Shown one piece after another: positions 1 to 8,983 of a DNA stretch of 64,000 bases. Position 1 is the stretch's first letter; every line of letters begins with the position of its first letter. The position numbers and the translations under genes were made by a program. The notes beneath the pieces were generated by a model. It ran no database searches, had not been told where the DNA came from, and saw nothing but the letters and a program-made list of their open reading frames with translations. Source of the DNA: Scatolibacter rhodanostii. Its GTDB lineage: Bacteria; Bacillota; Clostridia; Oscillospirales; Acutalibacteraceae. The DNA is taken from contig NZ_FZLO01000001.1 of assembly GCF_900197595.1 (NCBI RefSeq), positions 948,120 through 1,012,119 of the forward strand, in the 5' to 3' direction.

Positions 1-82
1 AGGTGTTCAGATAGCGAGCGGGAATAATAACATCTGTATCAACATTGTCAAAATATTTATGTACTCTGCCTTTTGGTTCCAT
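1..82 (-). CDS. leuD: 3-isopropylmalate dehydratase small subunit (partial, N-terminus only)
   Basis: Reading the minus strand from an ATG at 82 gives 27 codons before the window ends. The translation contains the LeuD N-terminal pattern '[15 protein letters not shown]', which is the substrate-loop region of the small (swivel) subunit. LeuD pairs with LeuC to isomerise 2- and 3-isopropylmalate in leucine synthesis. The start lies 17 nt after the leuC stop codon, so the two are co-transcribed and probably translationally coupled. The ribosome site is weak (AGGCGG). Only the first part of the gene is visible, so nothing can be said of the rest. Confidence 0.9.
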   Translation of the reverse strand, partial: MEPKGRVHKYFDNVDTDVIIPARYLNT

Positions 83-99
83 CTTTTTTACCGCCTTTC

Positions 100-1362
100 T
101 CAATCTAAATCGTTCGGGTCTGTAATCACACCTGTCAAAGCACTAGCAGCGGCAACTGCCACTGATGACAAGATAATTTCTGAATCGGTATGTCCCATTC
201 TGCCGACAAAGTTACGGTTCGTGGTAGAAACAGCTCTTTCGCCCTCTGCCAAAATGCCCATATGGCCACCCATACAAGGGCCACAGGTGGGAACACTAAA
301 AACGGCTCCGGCTTCAACAAATATTTGAGCCAAACCTTCTTTCAGGCATTGCAGATAAATGTCTTGTGTCGCCGGAATCACGATACAACGCACTCCCTCT
401 GCTACTCTCTTGCCTTTTAGAATTTGGGCTGCCAAGCGCATATCACTGATTCGCCCGTTTGTGCAAGAACCAATCACGGATTGGTCAATCTTGAGGCCTT
501 TTGCCTCCTGTACTGTTTTAGTGTTTTCGGGCAAATGCGGCAAGGCAACGGTTGGTTTTAAGGCCGCCAAATCAATCTCGATTACACGAGTGTATTCAGC
601 ATCGGCATCCGCTTCAAATACTTGCAAATCGCCTTGATAACGGTCTTTGCAATATTCAAGTGTTTTTTCATCTACCGGGAAAATTCCATTTTTAGCACCG
701 GCTTCAATCGCCATGTTGGCAATGGTAAAGCGGTCATCCATAGAAAGCGCTGCTACACCGTCACCGGTATATTCAATGGATTGATACAAAGCACCATCCA
801 CTCCAATTTTACCGATTAAATGCAGAATGACATCTTTTCCGCCGACATAAGGATTTGGCTTGTTCTTTAAAATAACTTTTATAGCAGTTGGTACTTTGAA
901 CCAAGCTTTTCCCGTAATCATGCCAGCCGCCATATCCGTTGAACCGACGCCTGTTGAGAAAGCACCGAGTGCACCGTATGTGCAAGTGTGTGAATCAGCA
1001 CCAATGATGCAGTCTCCTGGGCCAACTAAACCTTGCTCCGGTAAAAGAGCATGTTCAATACCTACTGTGCCAACATCGTAAAAATGAGAAATGCCATATT
1101 GATTGGCGAAATCACGGCTTCTTTTACATTGTTGTGCTGATTTAATATCTTTATTTGGTGTAAAATGATCCATCACTAAGATAATTTTTTCTTTGCTGAA
1201 AACAGAATTTGCTCCGCATTTTTCAAACTCATTAATGGCAACAGGTGTGGTGATATCATTTCCCAAAACAATATCTAAGTTGGCATTGATAAGCTGACCG
1301 GCTTCCACAAAATCTAATCCGGCATGTGCCGCCAATATCTTCTGTGTCATTGTCATTCCCAT
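100..1362 (-). CDS. leuC: 3-isopropylmalate dehydratase large subunit
   Basis: Aconitase-superfamily protein of 420 residues, the length of the short LeuC type, catalysing the isopropylmalate isomerase step of leucine synthesis in the cytoplasm. The three iron-sulphur cluster cysteines are present: C300 in IGSCTNGR and C360/C363 in PTCGPCMGG. The motif [15 protein letters not shown] is also typical. The start at 1362 has GGGAGGG five bases upstream; ATGs at codons 3 and 5 are possible but less well placed. It lies between a one-span membrane protein (27 nt upstream) and leuD (17 nt downstream). A homoaconitase-type role cannot be excluded from sequence alone, but adjacency to leuD and the motif set favour LeuC. 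Confidence 0.93.
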   Translation of the reverse strand: MGMTMTQKILAAHAGLDFVEAGQLINANLDIVLGNDITTPVAINEFEKCGANSVFSKEKIILVMDHFTPNKDIKSAQQCKRSRDFANQYGISHFYDVGTVGIEHALLPEQGLVGPGDCIIGADSHTCTYGALGAFSTGVGSTDMAAGMITGKAWFKVPTAIKVILKNKPNPYVGGKDVILHLIGKIGVDGALYQSIEYTGDGVAALSMDDRFTIANMAIEAGAKNGIFPVDEKTLEYCKDRYQGDLQVFEADADAEYTRVIEIDLAALKPTVALPHLPENTKTVQEAKGLKIDQSVIGSCTNGRISDMRLAAQILKGKRVAEGVRCIVIPATQDIYLQCLKEGLAQIFVEAGAVFSVPTCGPCMGGHMGILAEGERAVSTTNRNFVGRMGHTDSEIILSSVAVAAASALTGVITDPNDLD

Positions 1363-1389
1363 AAGTACCCTCCCAATCTATCATCAATT

Positions 1390-2163
1390 TTATTGATTTG
1401 CTTCTTTTTGAACTTTTTCATTTGTGAGCAGACGCTGAAGAAGTTTATCTGATTCCTCATACCGTTCAACTGTTTCTGCTTTTTTCTGGATACTTTCGCT
1501 CTCACTGCGGAAAGAAATTCGATAGCGCTGCAAAAGCTTTAGAACGTCTTCTTCGCTAATATCTTCATCTTTTAAGCTTACCGGATGAAAATCTGCCAAA
1601 GCCGGCACGTCATTCCATTCAAGCATAGCATTTTCGTAGTCTGTTTTATCTTCGGGCATTGGCGTTCCATCTTTATAACGGAAAAAACCTTCAAAACCAG
1701 CTTGAGTTAAATAATCAAATGTTTTTTCATCGTGCAAAAAAATAAAGCTTTCATTTGAACTGATATCTGCGGTAAAACGTACCTGCGCGGCTTGAAATGT
1801 ATTGGGATCAACTGACGGATCATTAACGGGATCACCAATGACATAATCATTAATTCTAAGCAATACTTCGCCGTCACCATTCACATCTTCTGCATATTCT
1901 TCCAAATAATTCTCAAGTTCTTCTTTTAAATCAGTAGGAAGGCTTACCGAAGTGAGCAGTGCCACATAATAGTCTGGTTTCTCTTTTGATACAATTGAGT
2001 AAATAAAACTGATTACCAAAGCAATCGCAACTAAAATGACAAAAATGATTGTTTTGTGGTAATGCCACCAATTTTTTCGAATATCTTTTTTGTCTGTTAG
2101 AACAATTTGGTTCGAGTGTATCGTATCTTCTTCTGAATCTACCAGATATCGTTCTCTCGCCAT
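1390..2163 (-). CDS. Hypothetical single-pass membrane protein
   Basis: I do not recognise a named family. The 257-residue protein has a short cytoplasmic-looking N-terminus rich in charged residues, one hydrophobic segment at about residues 37-58 (start of the span near HKTIIFVILVAIALVIS), and then an acidic extracellular-looking domain with Asp/Glu-rich stretches and a C-terminal helical, coiled-coil-like end. I chose the ATG at 2163, because AAGAAGG lies about 8 nt upstream; a GTG two codons earlier is closer to that site. It precedes leuC by 27 nt and is likely in the same transcript, but nothing links it functionally to leucine synthesis. Confidence 0.75.
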   Translation of the reverse strand: MARERYLVDSEEDTIHSNQIVLTDKKDIRKNWWHYHKTIIFVILVAIALVISFIYSIVSKEKPDYYVALLTSVSLPTDLKEELENYLEEYAEDVNGDGEVLLRINDYVIGDPVNDPSVDPNTFQAAQVRFTADISSNESFIFLHDEKTFDYLTQAGFEGFFRYKDGTPMPEDKTDYENAMLEWNDVPALADFHPVSLKDEDISEEDVLKLLQRYRISFRSESESIQKKAETVERYEESDKLLQRLLTNEKVQKEANQ

Positions 2164-2510
2164 CTTCACACCTTCTTATCCATTAGTTGGGCCCGTTATC
2201 TTGTTAGGATAAAAGCATCCACTTGATTATACTTAACCGCACTTAACCGCTGCCATCTAAACGATATAATTTTTCCCGTTGTATTTCAACAGGATATTTT
2301 GCAACCGCATTTATTATGTATAATCATGCACAAAATTAAGAAATTTAATATTTATACTATTTTACTCATTTTTAAAGGATAAGTCAAGGCATTGCAAGTA
2401 AAACGCTCTCTATCTTTTGTAAAATTTATGTGTATGCTATGTATTGTAAAAATTCACTTGTGTGCAAATATACAGTATTCGACATTTCTTAAAACTACTT
2501 TCATCAATAG
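2164..2510. other. Intergenic AT-rich stretch with a 10-bp direct repeat
   Basis: No gene is supported here. The stretch is strongly AT-rich and lies upstream of the minus-strand membrane-protein/leuCD unit, so it should hold that promoter. At 2231-2250 the decamer ACTTAACCGC occurs twice in direct tandem, about 70 bp from the start codon, which may be a regulator site. I see no good consensus promoter box. Confidence 0.5.
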
Positions 2511-2555
2511 AAAAACAGGTGCAAATCCCGCTCATTCAATAGGCTTTGCACCTGT
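2511..2555 (-). terminator. Rho-independent terminator of the ABC transporter/PatB operon
   Basis: A perfect 11-bp stem (ACAGGTGCAAA at 2515-2525 with its complement at 2545-2555) is followed on the minus strand directly by TTTTT. It sits about 70 nt past the stop codon of the PatB-like gene and closes the seven-gene operon. A T-run also follows on the plus side at 2562-2567, so it could work in both directions. Confidence 0.85.
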
Positions 2556-2622
2556 CTGCTATTTTTTCTTACACTAAGCTTTGCTTTTAATGTAAAGCAA
2601 TCAAACTTTTTTGAGGAGTAGT

Positions 2623-3822
2623 TTAAATTTGAAACGCAAATTCATCAAGTCTGCGCAAAGCTTCTTGCAATTGTGCAAAAGGCAAGGCAAGGTTCATGCG
2701 TATGCTGTCGGGTGTATGAAAAGGCCTTCCATCTTGCCAAATTACACCACAGCGATAACCTCGGTGAAGCAGCGTATCCAATGTCTCTCCTGTTTCTTTG
2801 CACCATTCACTGCAATCTAAGTATAGCATGTAGGTTCCCTCCGGTTTTGCCAGCGAAACCCCTTTCCAATGACTTTGAATGTGATTACAGGCATATGCAA
2901 TATTGTGAGTCAATATCTCTTTCAAAGCATCTGTCCACTGTGCCCCTTTCTCACTGTATGCCCCTAACAGCGCATACATAGACAGTACATTCATGTGATT
3001 ATAGTGGGTTGCACTTGCGTGCTTACGCATACGATCTTGCAAGTGCTTGCTATAAACAATACTATACGAGCCAATTAATCCCGCCAAATTGAATGTTTTT
3101 GACGGCGCATAAACTGCTAATGTTCGCCTTTTTGCATCTGGTGAAACGCTTTGTGTGGGGATATGATGGTACCCTGTCAATGTTAAATCCGACCATATTT
3201 CATCTGAAAAAACAAGACAATTATTTTCTTTGTAAATCTGCATAGCCTTTTCAATTTCTTCTTTTTCCCATACTCGCCCACTGGGGTTGTGGGGAGAACA
3301 AAACACCGCAAAATGGATATTTTCTGCTTTTAACTTTGCATCCATATCGGCATAATCCATCCGGTAAACACCATTTTGATCTTGTACTAAAGGGCTGAGA
3401 ATGCTTTTTCTGCCATTGTCTTCAAGACAGTGAGTAAAACCAATATAAGTCGGCGAATGAAGCAAAACTCCTTCACCAGGGGAGGTAAATACATTTAGTG
3501 CTGTCGCCAAGCAACCTAAAACACCGTTTTCATAACTGATGTCTTCTCGCTGTAGCCCTACAACACCATTACGTGTTGCTTGCCAGTCTAAAATAGCTTG
3601 ATAATATTCCTCTCTTGCTTCAAAATATCCAAAAGCCGGATGTTTTGCACGTCGAATGATTTCTTCTGTAATGCTAGGAGCAGTCTCAAAACTCATATCT
3701 GCCACCCACATGGGAATAGGGGTAATTCCTATTTCTGGCTGCACTGGCAACCTAGGAATAATATCCAAAGCAATGGCATCTCTGCCTGCTCTGTCCATCA
3801 TAGTTGTAAAATCAAATTCCAA
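2623..3822 (-). CDS. PatB/MalY-type PLP-dependent C-S lyase (cystathionine beta-lyase family)
   Basis: Fold type I aminotransferase-like protein of 399 residues, the usual PatB/MalY length. The N-terminal pattern IPMWVADMSFETAPSI and the region around CSPHNPSGRVW are family signatures. The PLP lysine is K242 in APSKTFNLAG. Members cleave the C-S bond of cystathionine, cystine or S-substituted cysteines, giving a thiol, pyruvate and ammonia. It is the last gene of an operon with an amino-acid importer and an M20 deacylase, and overlaps the preceding gene by 11 nt. Context points to breakdown of imported sulphur amino acids rather than to methionine synthesis or maltose control. The exact substrate cannot be read from sequence. 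Confidence 0.88.
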   Translation of the reverse strand: MEFDFTTMMDRAGRDAIALDIIPRLPVQPEIGITPIPMWVADMSFETAPSITEEIIRRAKHPAFGYFEAREEYYQAILDWQATRNGVVGLQREDISYENGVLGCLATALNVFTSPGEGVLLHSPTYIGFTHCLEDNGRKSILSPLVQDQNGVYRMDYADMDAKLKAENIHFAVFCSPHNPSGRVWEKEEIEKAMQIYKENNCLVFSDEIWSDLTLTGYHHIPTQSVSPDAKRRTLAVYAPSKTFNLAGLIGSYSIVYSKHLQDRMRKHASATHYNHMNVLSMYALLGAYSEKGAQWTDALKEILTHNIAYACNHIQSHWKGVSLAKPEGTYMLYLDCSEWCKETGETLDTLLHRGYRCGVIWQDGRPFHTPDSIRMNLALPFAQLQEALRRLDEFAFQI

Positions 3823-4432
3823 TTTTTTCTGCCTCCGTCTTTTTATATGCCGTTTCTACAACGCTTGCCAAAAATTTTGCAGTCCCTTCTACTCCTAAAA
3901 AAGCGGAATTCACCATAATATCCATATGATCTGGATCCGCTGGGGCATATTTTGCATATCGCATGTGATAGGCCATGCGGGCATTATCAATTTCGGCGAG
4001 CATCTTCTTGGCTTGTTTTGGCGTCATACCCAACTCGTTTACACAGTTAATAACCCTGTCTTCATACGGTGCATAAATATAAACACTAATATGATTTTCA
4101 AAATCCTCCAACACGCTGTCAGAACAGCGGCCAACTATAATACAGCTTTCCTTTTCCGCAATTTCTCGTATCAATTGAGATTGAATGGTAAAGATTCGAT
4201 CTTGTATTTCTCTATTCCCACTACCCAACGGTTCTTTCATTTTGGCCCATCCTGTAGCAGCTGTTTCCTCTAAACCGCTAATCACTTCTACGGGCAAGTT
4301 CAATTTCTTAGAGACCATTTCAACAATATCTCGGTCATAATATTCTACCCCTAATAGCTCAGATAAAATTCTGGCTACGGGTCTACCCAAGCTGCCAAAC
4401 TGCCGAGAGATTGACATGCAAAACTTTTTCAT
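3812..4432 (-). CDS. Cytidylate-kinase-like protein
   Basis: A 206-residue protein of the cytidylate-kinase-like P-loop family common in Clostridia. The N-terminus shows ISRQFGSLGRPVARILSELLG, in which the usual GSGGR nucleotide-binding loop is altered to GSLGR; YYDRDIV and CIIVGRCSD further on fit the family. These proteins are annotated by similarity to CMP kinase, but it is not established that they phosphorylate CMP. It overlaps the M20 gene by 4 nt and the PatB gene by 11 nt, so it is an integral operon member. Its reason for being in a sulphur-amino-acid operon is unknown. Confidence 0.8.
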   Translation of the reverse strand: MKKFCMSISRQFGSLGRPVARILSELLGVEYYDRDIVEMVSKKLNLPVEVISGLEETAATGWAKMKEPLGSGNREIQDRIFTIQSQLIREIAEKESCIIVGRCSDSVLEDFENHISVYIYAPYEDRVINCVNELGMTPKQAKKMLAEIDNARMAYHMRYAKYAPADPDHMDIMVNSAFLGVEGTAKFLASVVETAYKKTEAEKIGI

Positions 4433-5637
4433 GATGTTTCCCCTCCCTTTTCCATATACGAAACTGCATAAAGTGCCGTTGCCGCAACCCCAAGCTGTAA
4501 AACATTTTCATCTACGTCAAAATATTCGTTATGATGCTCCGCACCGCTTCCGTAGTCGGCGTTTTGAATCCCCAAAAAGGCAAAAACTCCTGGAAATTCC
4601 TGCAAATAACGAGCAAAAGATTCTGATGCATACCAGGGGGGGCATTTACATATGGTATCTGCTGGCAGATATTTGCTAAGTATATCGTCTGCCAGTGCGG
4701 CGCAAACTACATCATTGATCACTGGGCCACCAAATATTTCTGTTTCAGGCAAATTCACTGTGCAGTGGTGCATTTTTGCTGTATACTCTGCGACCTCTCG
4801 CACTATTTTTGCTGCCTTTTGCCCTGCTTGTTGGTTAAAAAATCGCATTGTGCCAATGATAGTAGCCGTATCAGGAATGATATTGCCAACGCCGCCGCCT
4901 GCAATACCTGTTACACCATAGGTCACCGCATCTTCGGGATTCATTTGCGCCAAAAGCGCACCCGGAATATTCGTTACAATATCGGCCGCTGTGTAAACAG
5001 GGTTTCGAGATTTGTCTGGACGAGAAGCATGCCCGCCTTGTCCGTTGACTTGAATATTAAGAATTGCACCACCAGCCATTCTTGGACCTGCATCTACACT
5101 GATTTTCCCAGACGCAAGCCCTGCATAAACATGCATAGCCCAAACCGTGTCTGGTTTTAGCCTCTGAAGTTTTTCAATCATCTGATTCACACTTTTCCCG
5201 CATTCTTCTCCTGCTTCAAAACAGAAATAAAATATTCCACAAAGTGATGATTTAAGAGAATGCAGCAGGGTAATACTGGCAAGCAGCATAGCTGTGTGTG
5301 CATCGTGTCCGCAAGCATGACAGGTATCTGCCTGAGAAGACATACAAGTGCGATCACCTTTTAGATTCTGTGGATTTTCAACCATGGGCAAAGCATCCAT
5401 ATCGGCTCGAAGCGCTACTCGTTTTCCAGGTTTTCCGGTATCCCATATGCCAATCAGCGCGGTTTCTGTAACGTCTATGTGAGGAATTCCGAGAGAGTCT
5501 AATCTATCACACACAAGCTGACGTGTTTGGTATTCTTTTCCTGCTATTTCAGCATAACCATGTATAATTCTCCGTAGCTGTATAACTTCCTCGGATAAAT
5601 CAGCAGCACCTTTTTTTATCTGCTCATATATGTTCAT
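4429..5637 (-). CDS. M20-family amidohydrolase / N-acyl amino acid deacylase
   Basis: A 402-residue zinc peptidase-family amidohydrolase (hippurate hydrolase/YtnL/YxeP type). Metal-binding signatures are visible: CGHDAHTAML, EAGEECG and the C-terminal AEHHNEYF. Family members remove N-acyl groups from amino acids. In Bacillus, relatives encoded with cystine-type importers deacetylate N-acetyl-S-alkylcysteines. Here it lies between the importer ATPase (2 nt gap) and the cytidylate-kinase-like gene (4 nt overlap), upstream of a C-S lyase, which fits a deacylate-then-cleave pathway. The substrate is an inference from context. Confidence 0.88.
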   Translation of the reverse strand: MNIYEQIKKGAADLSEEVIQLRRIIHGYAEIAGKEYQTRQLVCDRLDSLGIPHIDVTETALIGIWDTGKPGKRVALRADMDALPMVENPQNLKGDRTCMSSQADTCHACGHDAHTAMLLASITLLHSLKSSLCGIFYFCFEAGEECGKSVNQMIEKLQRLKPDTVWAMHVYAGLASGKISVDAGPRMAGGAILNIQVNGQGGHASRPDKSRNPVYTAADIVTNIPGALLAQMNPEDAVTYGVTGIAGGGVGNIIPDTATIIGTMRFFNQQAGQKAAKIVREVAEYTAKMHHCTVNLPETEIFGGPVINDVVCAALADDILSKYLPADTICKCPPWYASESFARYLQEFPGVFAFLGIQNADYGSGAEHHNEYFDVDENVLQLGVAATALYAVSYMEKGGETS

Positions 5638-5639
5638 GG

Positions 5640-6401
5640 TTACGCCTCCTTTCCACTAGATCCATTGGTAATCCTATTTAGGAAAGCTTTTGTTCGTTCT
5701 TCTTTGGGATTATCAAAAATTTCGTGTGGTTCGCCTTGTTCCACAATCACACCATCTGCCATAAAAACAACCTTGTTGGCAACCTCTCTGGCAAAACCCA
5801 TCTCATGAGTAACCACCACCATAGTTGTTCCACTCTTAGCAAACTCTTTCATTACATTTAAAACATCGCCAACTAATTCTGGGTCAAGTGCTGAGGTGGG
5901 TTCATCAAACAGTACAACCTCTGGATTGACGGCCATAGCTCTGGCTATACCAACTCGCTGCTGCATACCACCGGAAAGCTGTGCTGGATAGTAGTCATAT
6001 TTTCCAGTTAATCCCACTCGATCCAGCAAGTCGCGTCCGTCCTTTTCAGCTTCCTCTTTTTTCACTTTGCGCGCTAGAGTGAGGCCAAGTGTTACATTCT
6101 GTAAAACTGTTTTATTGACAAATAAATTATAATTTTGAAATACGAATGAAGTTTTTCGGCGGATTTCAAGCTTCTCTTTACCTGTTACTTTTTTTAAGTT
6201 ATAGTCTTTTCCGCAAAGATTCATTTCGCCGTCATTGGGTGTTTCCAGTAAGTTTAGACATCGAAGAAGGGTTGTTTTGCCCGAACCACTGGGGCCAAGT
6301 ATTACAATGACATCCCCTTTGCTTACTTGCATATCCACAGATTTTAATATTACATTCTCTCCAAAAACTTTTCTCAGGTTTTTAACCTCTAACACAGGCA
6401 T
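5640..6401 (-). CDS. Polar amino acid ABC transporter, ATP-binding protein
   Basis: A 253-residue ABC ATPase of the GlnQ/TcyN type. The Walker [13 protein letters not shown], signature LSGGMQQR and Walker [15 protein letters not shown] are all intact, as is the switch histidine in VVVTHEMGF. It energises the two permeases encoded just upstream. The start at 6401 follows the permease gene by 15 nt with an AAGGAGG-type site. Operon context with a family 3 binding protein and sulphur-amino-acid enzymes favours cystine or S-substituted cysteine as the substrate. Confidence 0.93.
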   Translation of the reverse strand: MPVLEVKNLRKVFGENVILKSVDMQVSKGDVIVILGPSGSGKTTLLRCLNLLETPNDGEMNLCGKDYNLKKVTGKEKLEIRRKTSFVFQNYNLFVNKTVLQNVTLGLTLARKVKKEEAEKDGRDLLDRVGLTGKYDYYPAQLSGGMQQRVGIARAMAVNPEVVLFDEPTSALDPELVGDVLNVMKEFAKSGTTMVVVTHEMGFAREVANKVVFMADGVIVEQGEPHEIFDNPKEERTKAFLNRITNGSSGKEA

Positions 6402-6416
6402 ATATTTCCCTCCTTT

Positions 6417-7121
6417 TTAAGCAAGCTGTTTTACACTTCTGGAGAAGTGTATTTCTACTTTTCTACTTGCGATTTCAATGATGATTCCCAGCACCCAAAA
6501 AACCAACGCCGCGGCAACATAGGCCTCTATGTAAGAATAGTAGGTATTCGCAGCAACAATAGCACCGTTCATAATATCCATCACACCAATTACGCTGACC
6601 AACGAGGTCGCTTTAACCAAACTTAAAATACTATTGGTCAAAGGAGGAATAACCGCACGAATGGTTTGAGGCAGAATAATATGAAAAAATGTTTGACCAG
6701 CTGTCAGTCCTACGGTGTATCCGGCTTCATACTGCCCCTTACCAACGGATAGCAAACCTGCCCGAATCACTTCAGATACTCCTGCTAAGCTACTGATACT
6801 CAAAGCAGCGATTGCCACATAAACCATATCCACATTTTGAATATTTGCTTTGACACCAAGAAAGGCCATAATTGGTGAAAAAGTAATAGTAAACACTAAA
6901 TATACAATGAGCAACACCAAGTTTTGAGGTAAAGCTTTGAGCAGTGCCAGCAAAAAATCACAGATTGGCTTTATCACCGGCACCTGATATACACGAGCCA
7001 TAGCCGCTAAAGTGCCAAGCACACAGCAAATCAAGAGTGTCATCAAACTCATAAACAGATTTTGCGGAATATAAGAAACCGCTGCTTTTAAACTGTCTAA
7101 AAAATAGCCTAAATTGAGCAT
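6417..7121 (-). CDS. Polar amino acid ABC transporter permease
   Basis: A 234-residue HisM/GlnP-type inner-membrane permease with several hydrophobic segments and the EAA loop that contacts the ATPase (around EAGYTVGLTAGQTFFHIILP). Its start overlaps the end of the upstream permease by 13 nt, which indicates translational coupling. Two different permeases in one operon form a heterodimeric channel, as in TcyL/TcyM-type cystine importers. Confidence 0.92.
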   Translation of the reverse strand: MLNLGYFLDSLKAAVSYIPQNLFMSLMTLLICCVLGTLAAMARVYQVPVIKPICDFLLALLKALPQNLVLLIVYLVFTITFSPIMAFLGVKANIQNVDMVYVAIAALSISSLAGVSEVIRAGLLSVGKGQYEAGYTVGLTAGQTFFHIILPQTIRAVIPPLTNSILSLVKATSLVSVIGVMDIMNGAIVAANTYYSYIEAYVAAALVFWVLGIIIEIASRKVEIHFSRSVKQLA

Positions 7122-7846
7122 GATACTTCCACCTCCTTGACCACTTCTTTTTCTACTCTTTTTTTCATTCTTTTATTGTCAAAATCTAGGTGTCTGCTAA
7201 TTCGCATAAACACTTGCTCCAAAACAATGCTGATAACAGCAAAGACAATTGCACAAGCGATGTAGCCTTCTAACGGATGACCGGTGCGGTTGCCCAGAGA
7301 CGCCGCCTTTCCCATCATATCCACTACACCCACCATATAAGCAAGAGCCGTCGCCTGAAATAAAGAAACAAAGGTAGTTCCCAACATAGGCAGAGCAATG
7401 CGAAATGCCTGAGGAGCTGTAATTTGCCATAGTGTCTGCAAGCCTGTCAATCCGCAAGCCTGCCCTGCTTCAACCTGACCTACTGGCACAGCCAGCACCG
7501 ATGAGCGAATGGTTTCTCCAATAAATCCACTCATGTTTAGCCCATATGCCACCAGTACATACACAACACTATCAATTTCTGAAGTATCTATCCCTATAGC
7601 TCCCAGCAAAACTGGCGTGCCAAAATAAATCACAAACATTTGGCAAATAACAGGTGTGCATCTTATGTATGAAAGAAACACTGCTACCACTTGACTAAGC
7701 ACCGGAATTTTCTTGATTCGGATGGCTGCCAACAAACATCCTAAAAGCAATCCTGTTCCAAAAGCGACCAGTACAATCCTAAGGGTTACCGGAAATTTTG
7801 CCATAATATCCGGAAAATACTCCCACAACCTTTCCCAACTGAACAT
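7109..7846 (-). CDS. Polar amino acid ABC transporter permease
   Basis: A 245-residue HisM/GlnP-family permease and the partner of the downstream permease. The EAA loop is seen around EAGQACGLTGLQTLWQITAP. The last 20 or so residues are highly charged (Lys/Glu-rich) and probably cytoplasmic. It follows the binding-protein gene by 38 nt and overlaps the next permease gene. The product sits in the cytoplasmic membrane. Confidence 0.92.
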   Translation of the reverse strand: MFSWERLWEYFPDIMAKFPVTLRIVLVAFGTGLLLGCLLAAIRIKKIPVLSQVVAVFLSYIRCTPVICQMFVIYFGTPVLLGAIGIDTSEIDSVVYVLVAYGLNMSGFIGETIRSSVLAVPVGQVEAGQACGLTGLQTLWQITAPQAFRIALPMLGTTFVSLFQATALAYMVGVVDMMGKAASLGNRTGHPLEGYIACAIVFAVISIVLEQVFMRISRHLDFDNKRMKKRVEKEVVKEVEVSCSI

Positions 7847-7884
7847 ACCCTCTCACCTCTTTATATTCTTTTATGAAATATAGT

Positions 7885-8787
7885 TTAGGCATTTGGATTT
7901 TCTGTGTAGTCTGCACCCAACCAAGTCTCACTTAAAGCTTTCAATGTACCATCTTCTCTTAGTTCTACCAGTGCAGCATCAATATCTTGCTGCATTGCAT
8001 CAGAGCCCTTGCTGTATACAAAATAGGCCCCGCAGTCATAATCGGAAGTTGTCACATTATAGTCACTATACTTCATAAAACCATCGTACTGCTCACTGAG
8101 CGTATCCAAATCATATTGGCTACCCACAAAAGCATCATATAGGCCACTGGTGATTCCCTGATAGACAACTGTGTTGTCTTTGATGTATTGTAGTTTCACC
8201 GCTTGGTCTGGATTTTCTTCATTCCATTTTAATAAGAGTGATTCTGACATAGAACCGCTGGTGGTAGCAATTGTTTTACCAGCTGCACTAGCAAGATCTG
8301 TGATGTCCGTTCTGTCTTTAGAAAAACCGATGCGGAAATTGCCAAAATACATATCTGCTTCTTTAGCATAAAGGTAGTTTTCTGCACGTTCTGCCGTATA
8401 ACCGAAGTGGTGTACCGCAACATCATATTTTCCTGTATCTAAACCAATCAGCAAATTGCTGAAGTCATCGGGAGTCACAACAAATTCATACTTATCTCCC
8501 AGCTTTTCTGATATTGCCATCATAACATCGTAGTCATAACCGGTAGGCTGATCATCGTCATCCAAATAACAGAAAGGGGTGAACATATTGCCGATTCCTA
8601 CTTTTAACTTTGTTTTCTCACCGGCAGCTACCTTTGTTGCGCTCGCTTCACTTGATTGTGACGAAGAAGATTTTGATTCAGCAGAGCTGTTTGTGTTTTT
8701 GCTACCACATGATGCAAGCAATGTCAAAATCATTGTCAACACAAGGGCCAGGCTTCCTGCTTTTCTGAATTGGAATTTGTTTTTCAT
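7885..8787 (-). CDS. Family 3 amino-acid-binding lipoprotein of ABC importer
   Basis: A 300-residue extracellular solute-binding protein (SBP_bac_3). It begins with a lipoprotein signal peptide ending in the lipobox LLASC, followed by a Ser-rich linker and then the binding domain (FTPFCYLDDDDQPTGYDYDV is typical). I use the ATG at 8787: AGGAGG lies 8 nt upstream, whereas the TTG two codons earlier would be only 2 nt from it. It is the first gene of a seven-gene operon and is preceded by a structured leader of about 160 nt. The ligand is probably a cystine-like or S-substituted cysteine compound, inferred from the downstream enzymes. Confidence 0.92.
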   Translation of the reverse strand: MKNKFQFRKAGSLALVLTMILTLLASCGSKNTNSSAESKSSSSQSSEASATKVAAGEKTKLKVGIGNMFTPFCYLDDDDQPTGYDYDVMMAISEKLGDKYEFVVTPDDFSNLLIGLDTGKYDVAVHHFGYTAERAENYLYAKEADMYFGNFRIGFSKDRTDITDLASAAGKTIATTSGSMSESLLLKWNEENPDQAVKLQYIKDNTVVYQGITSGLYDAFVGSQYDLDTLSEQYDGFMKYSDYNVTTSDYDCGAYFVYSKGSDAMQQDIDAALVELREDGTLKALSETWLGADYTENPNA

Positions 8788-8834
8788 AATCAATGCCTCC
8801 TATGACAGTGTAAGTTTATTCAAAGACAGAAAAC

Positions 8835-8912
8835 AAAAAGCGCCAATCCCTAAACACGGGATTGACGCCGTTGTCAAAAAAAGCGTCAACCCTCTGTAAA
8901 GAGAATTGACGC
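8835..8912 (-). promoter_or_regulatory. Tandem terminator-like hairpins in the operon leader
   Basis: Reading the minus strand, two similar units follow each other. The upstream one has a 12-bp stem (8883-8912, 6-nt loop) followed by seven T. The second has an 11-bp stem (8840-8869, 7-nt loop) followed by five T. Both stems open with GGCGTCAAT, and both are preceded by GACAA. They lie between the promoter and the binding-protein ATG, so they should halt transcription unless something prevents it. I see no long aptamer or T-box specifier; the leader is too short for most known riboswitches. Confidence 0.7.
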
Positions 8913-8954
8913 CATTGTCTACTTTTTTTGCTTAACTGCTCTGAATTTAGACCT

Positions 8955-8983
8955 ATAATAGCACTGCTGTTTCTATCTGTCAA
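8955..8983 (-). promoter_or_regulatory. Sigma-A-type promoter of the ABC transporter/PatB operon
   Basis: On the minus strand TTGACA (8983-8978) is followed after exactly 17 nt by TATTAT (8960-8955). Transcription would start near 8947, giving a leader of about 160 nt that contains the two tandem hairpins. Confidence 0.8.

Noticed and set aside
2392..2577. 61-codon plus-strand open frame
   Set aside because: It runs through a clear terminator hairpin and has no ribosome site.
8835..8912. Tandem hairpins as a small CRISPR-like array
   Set aside because: Only two units, each an inverted repeat with a T-run, no spacers of regular length and no cas genes in the window.
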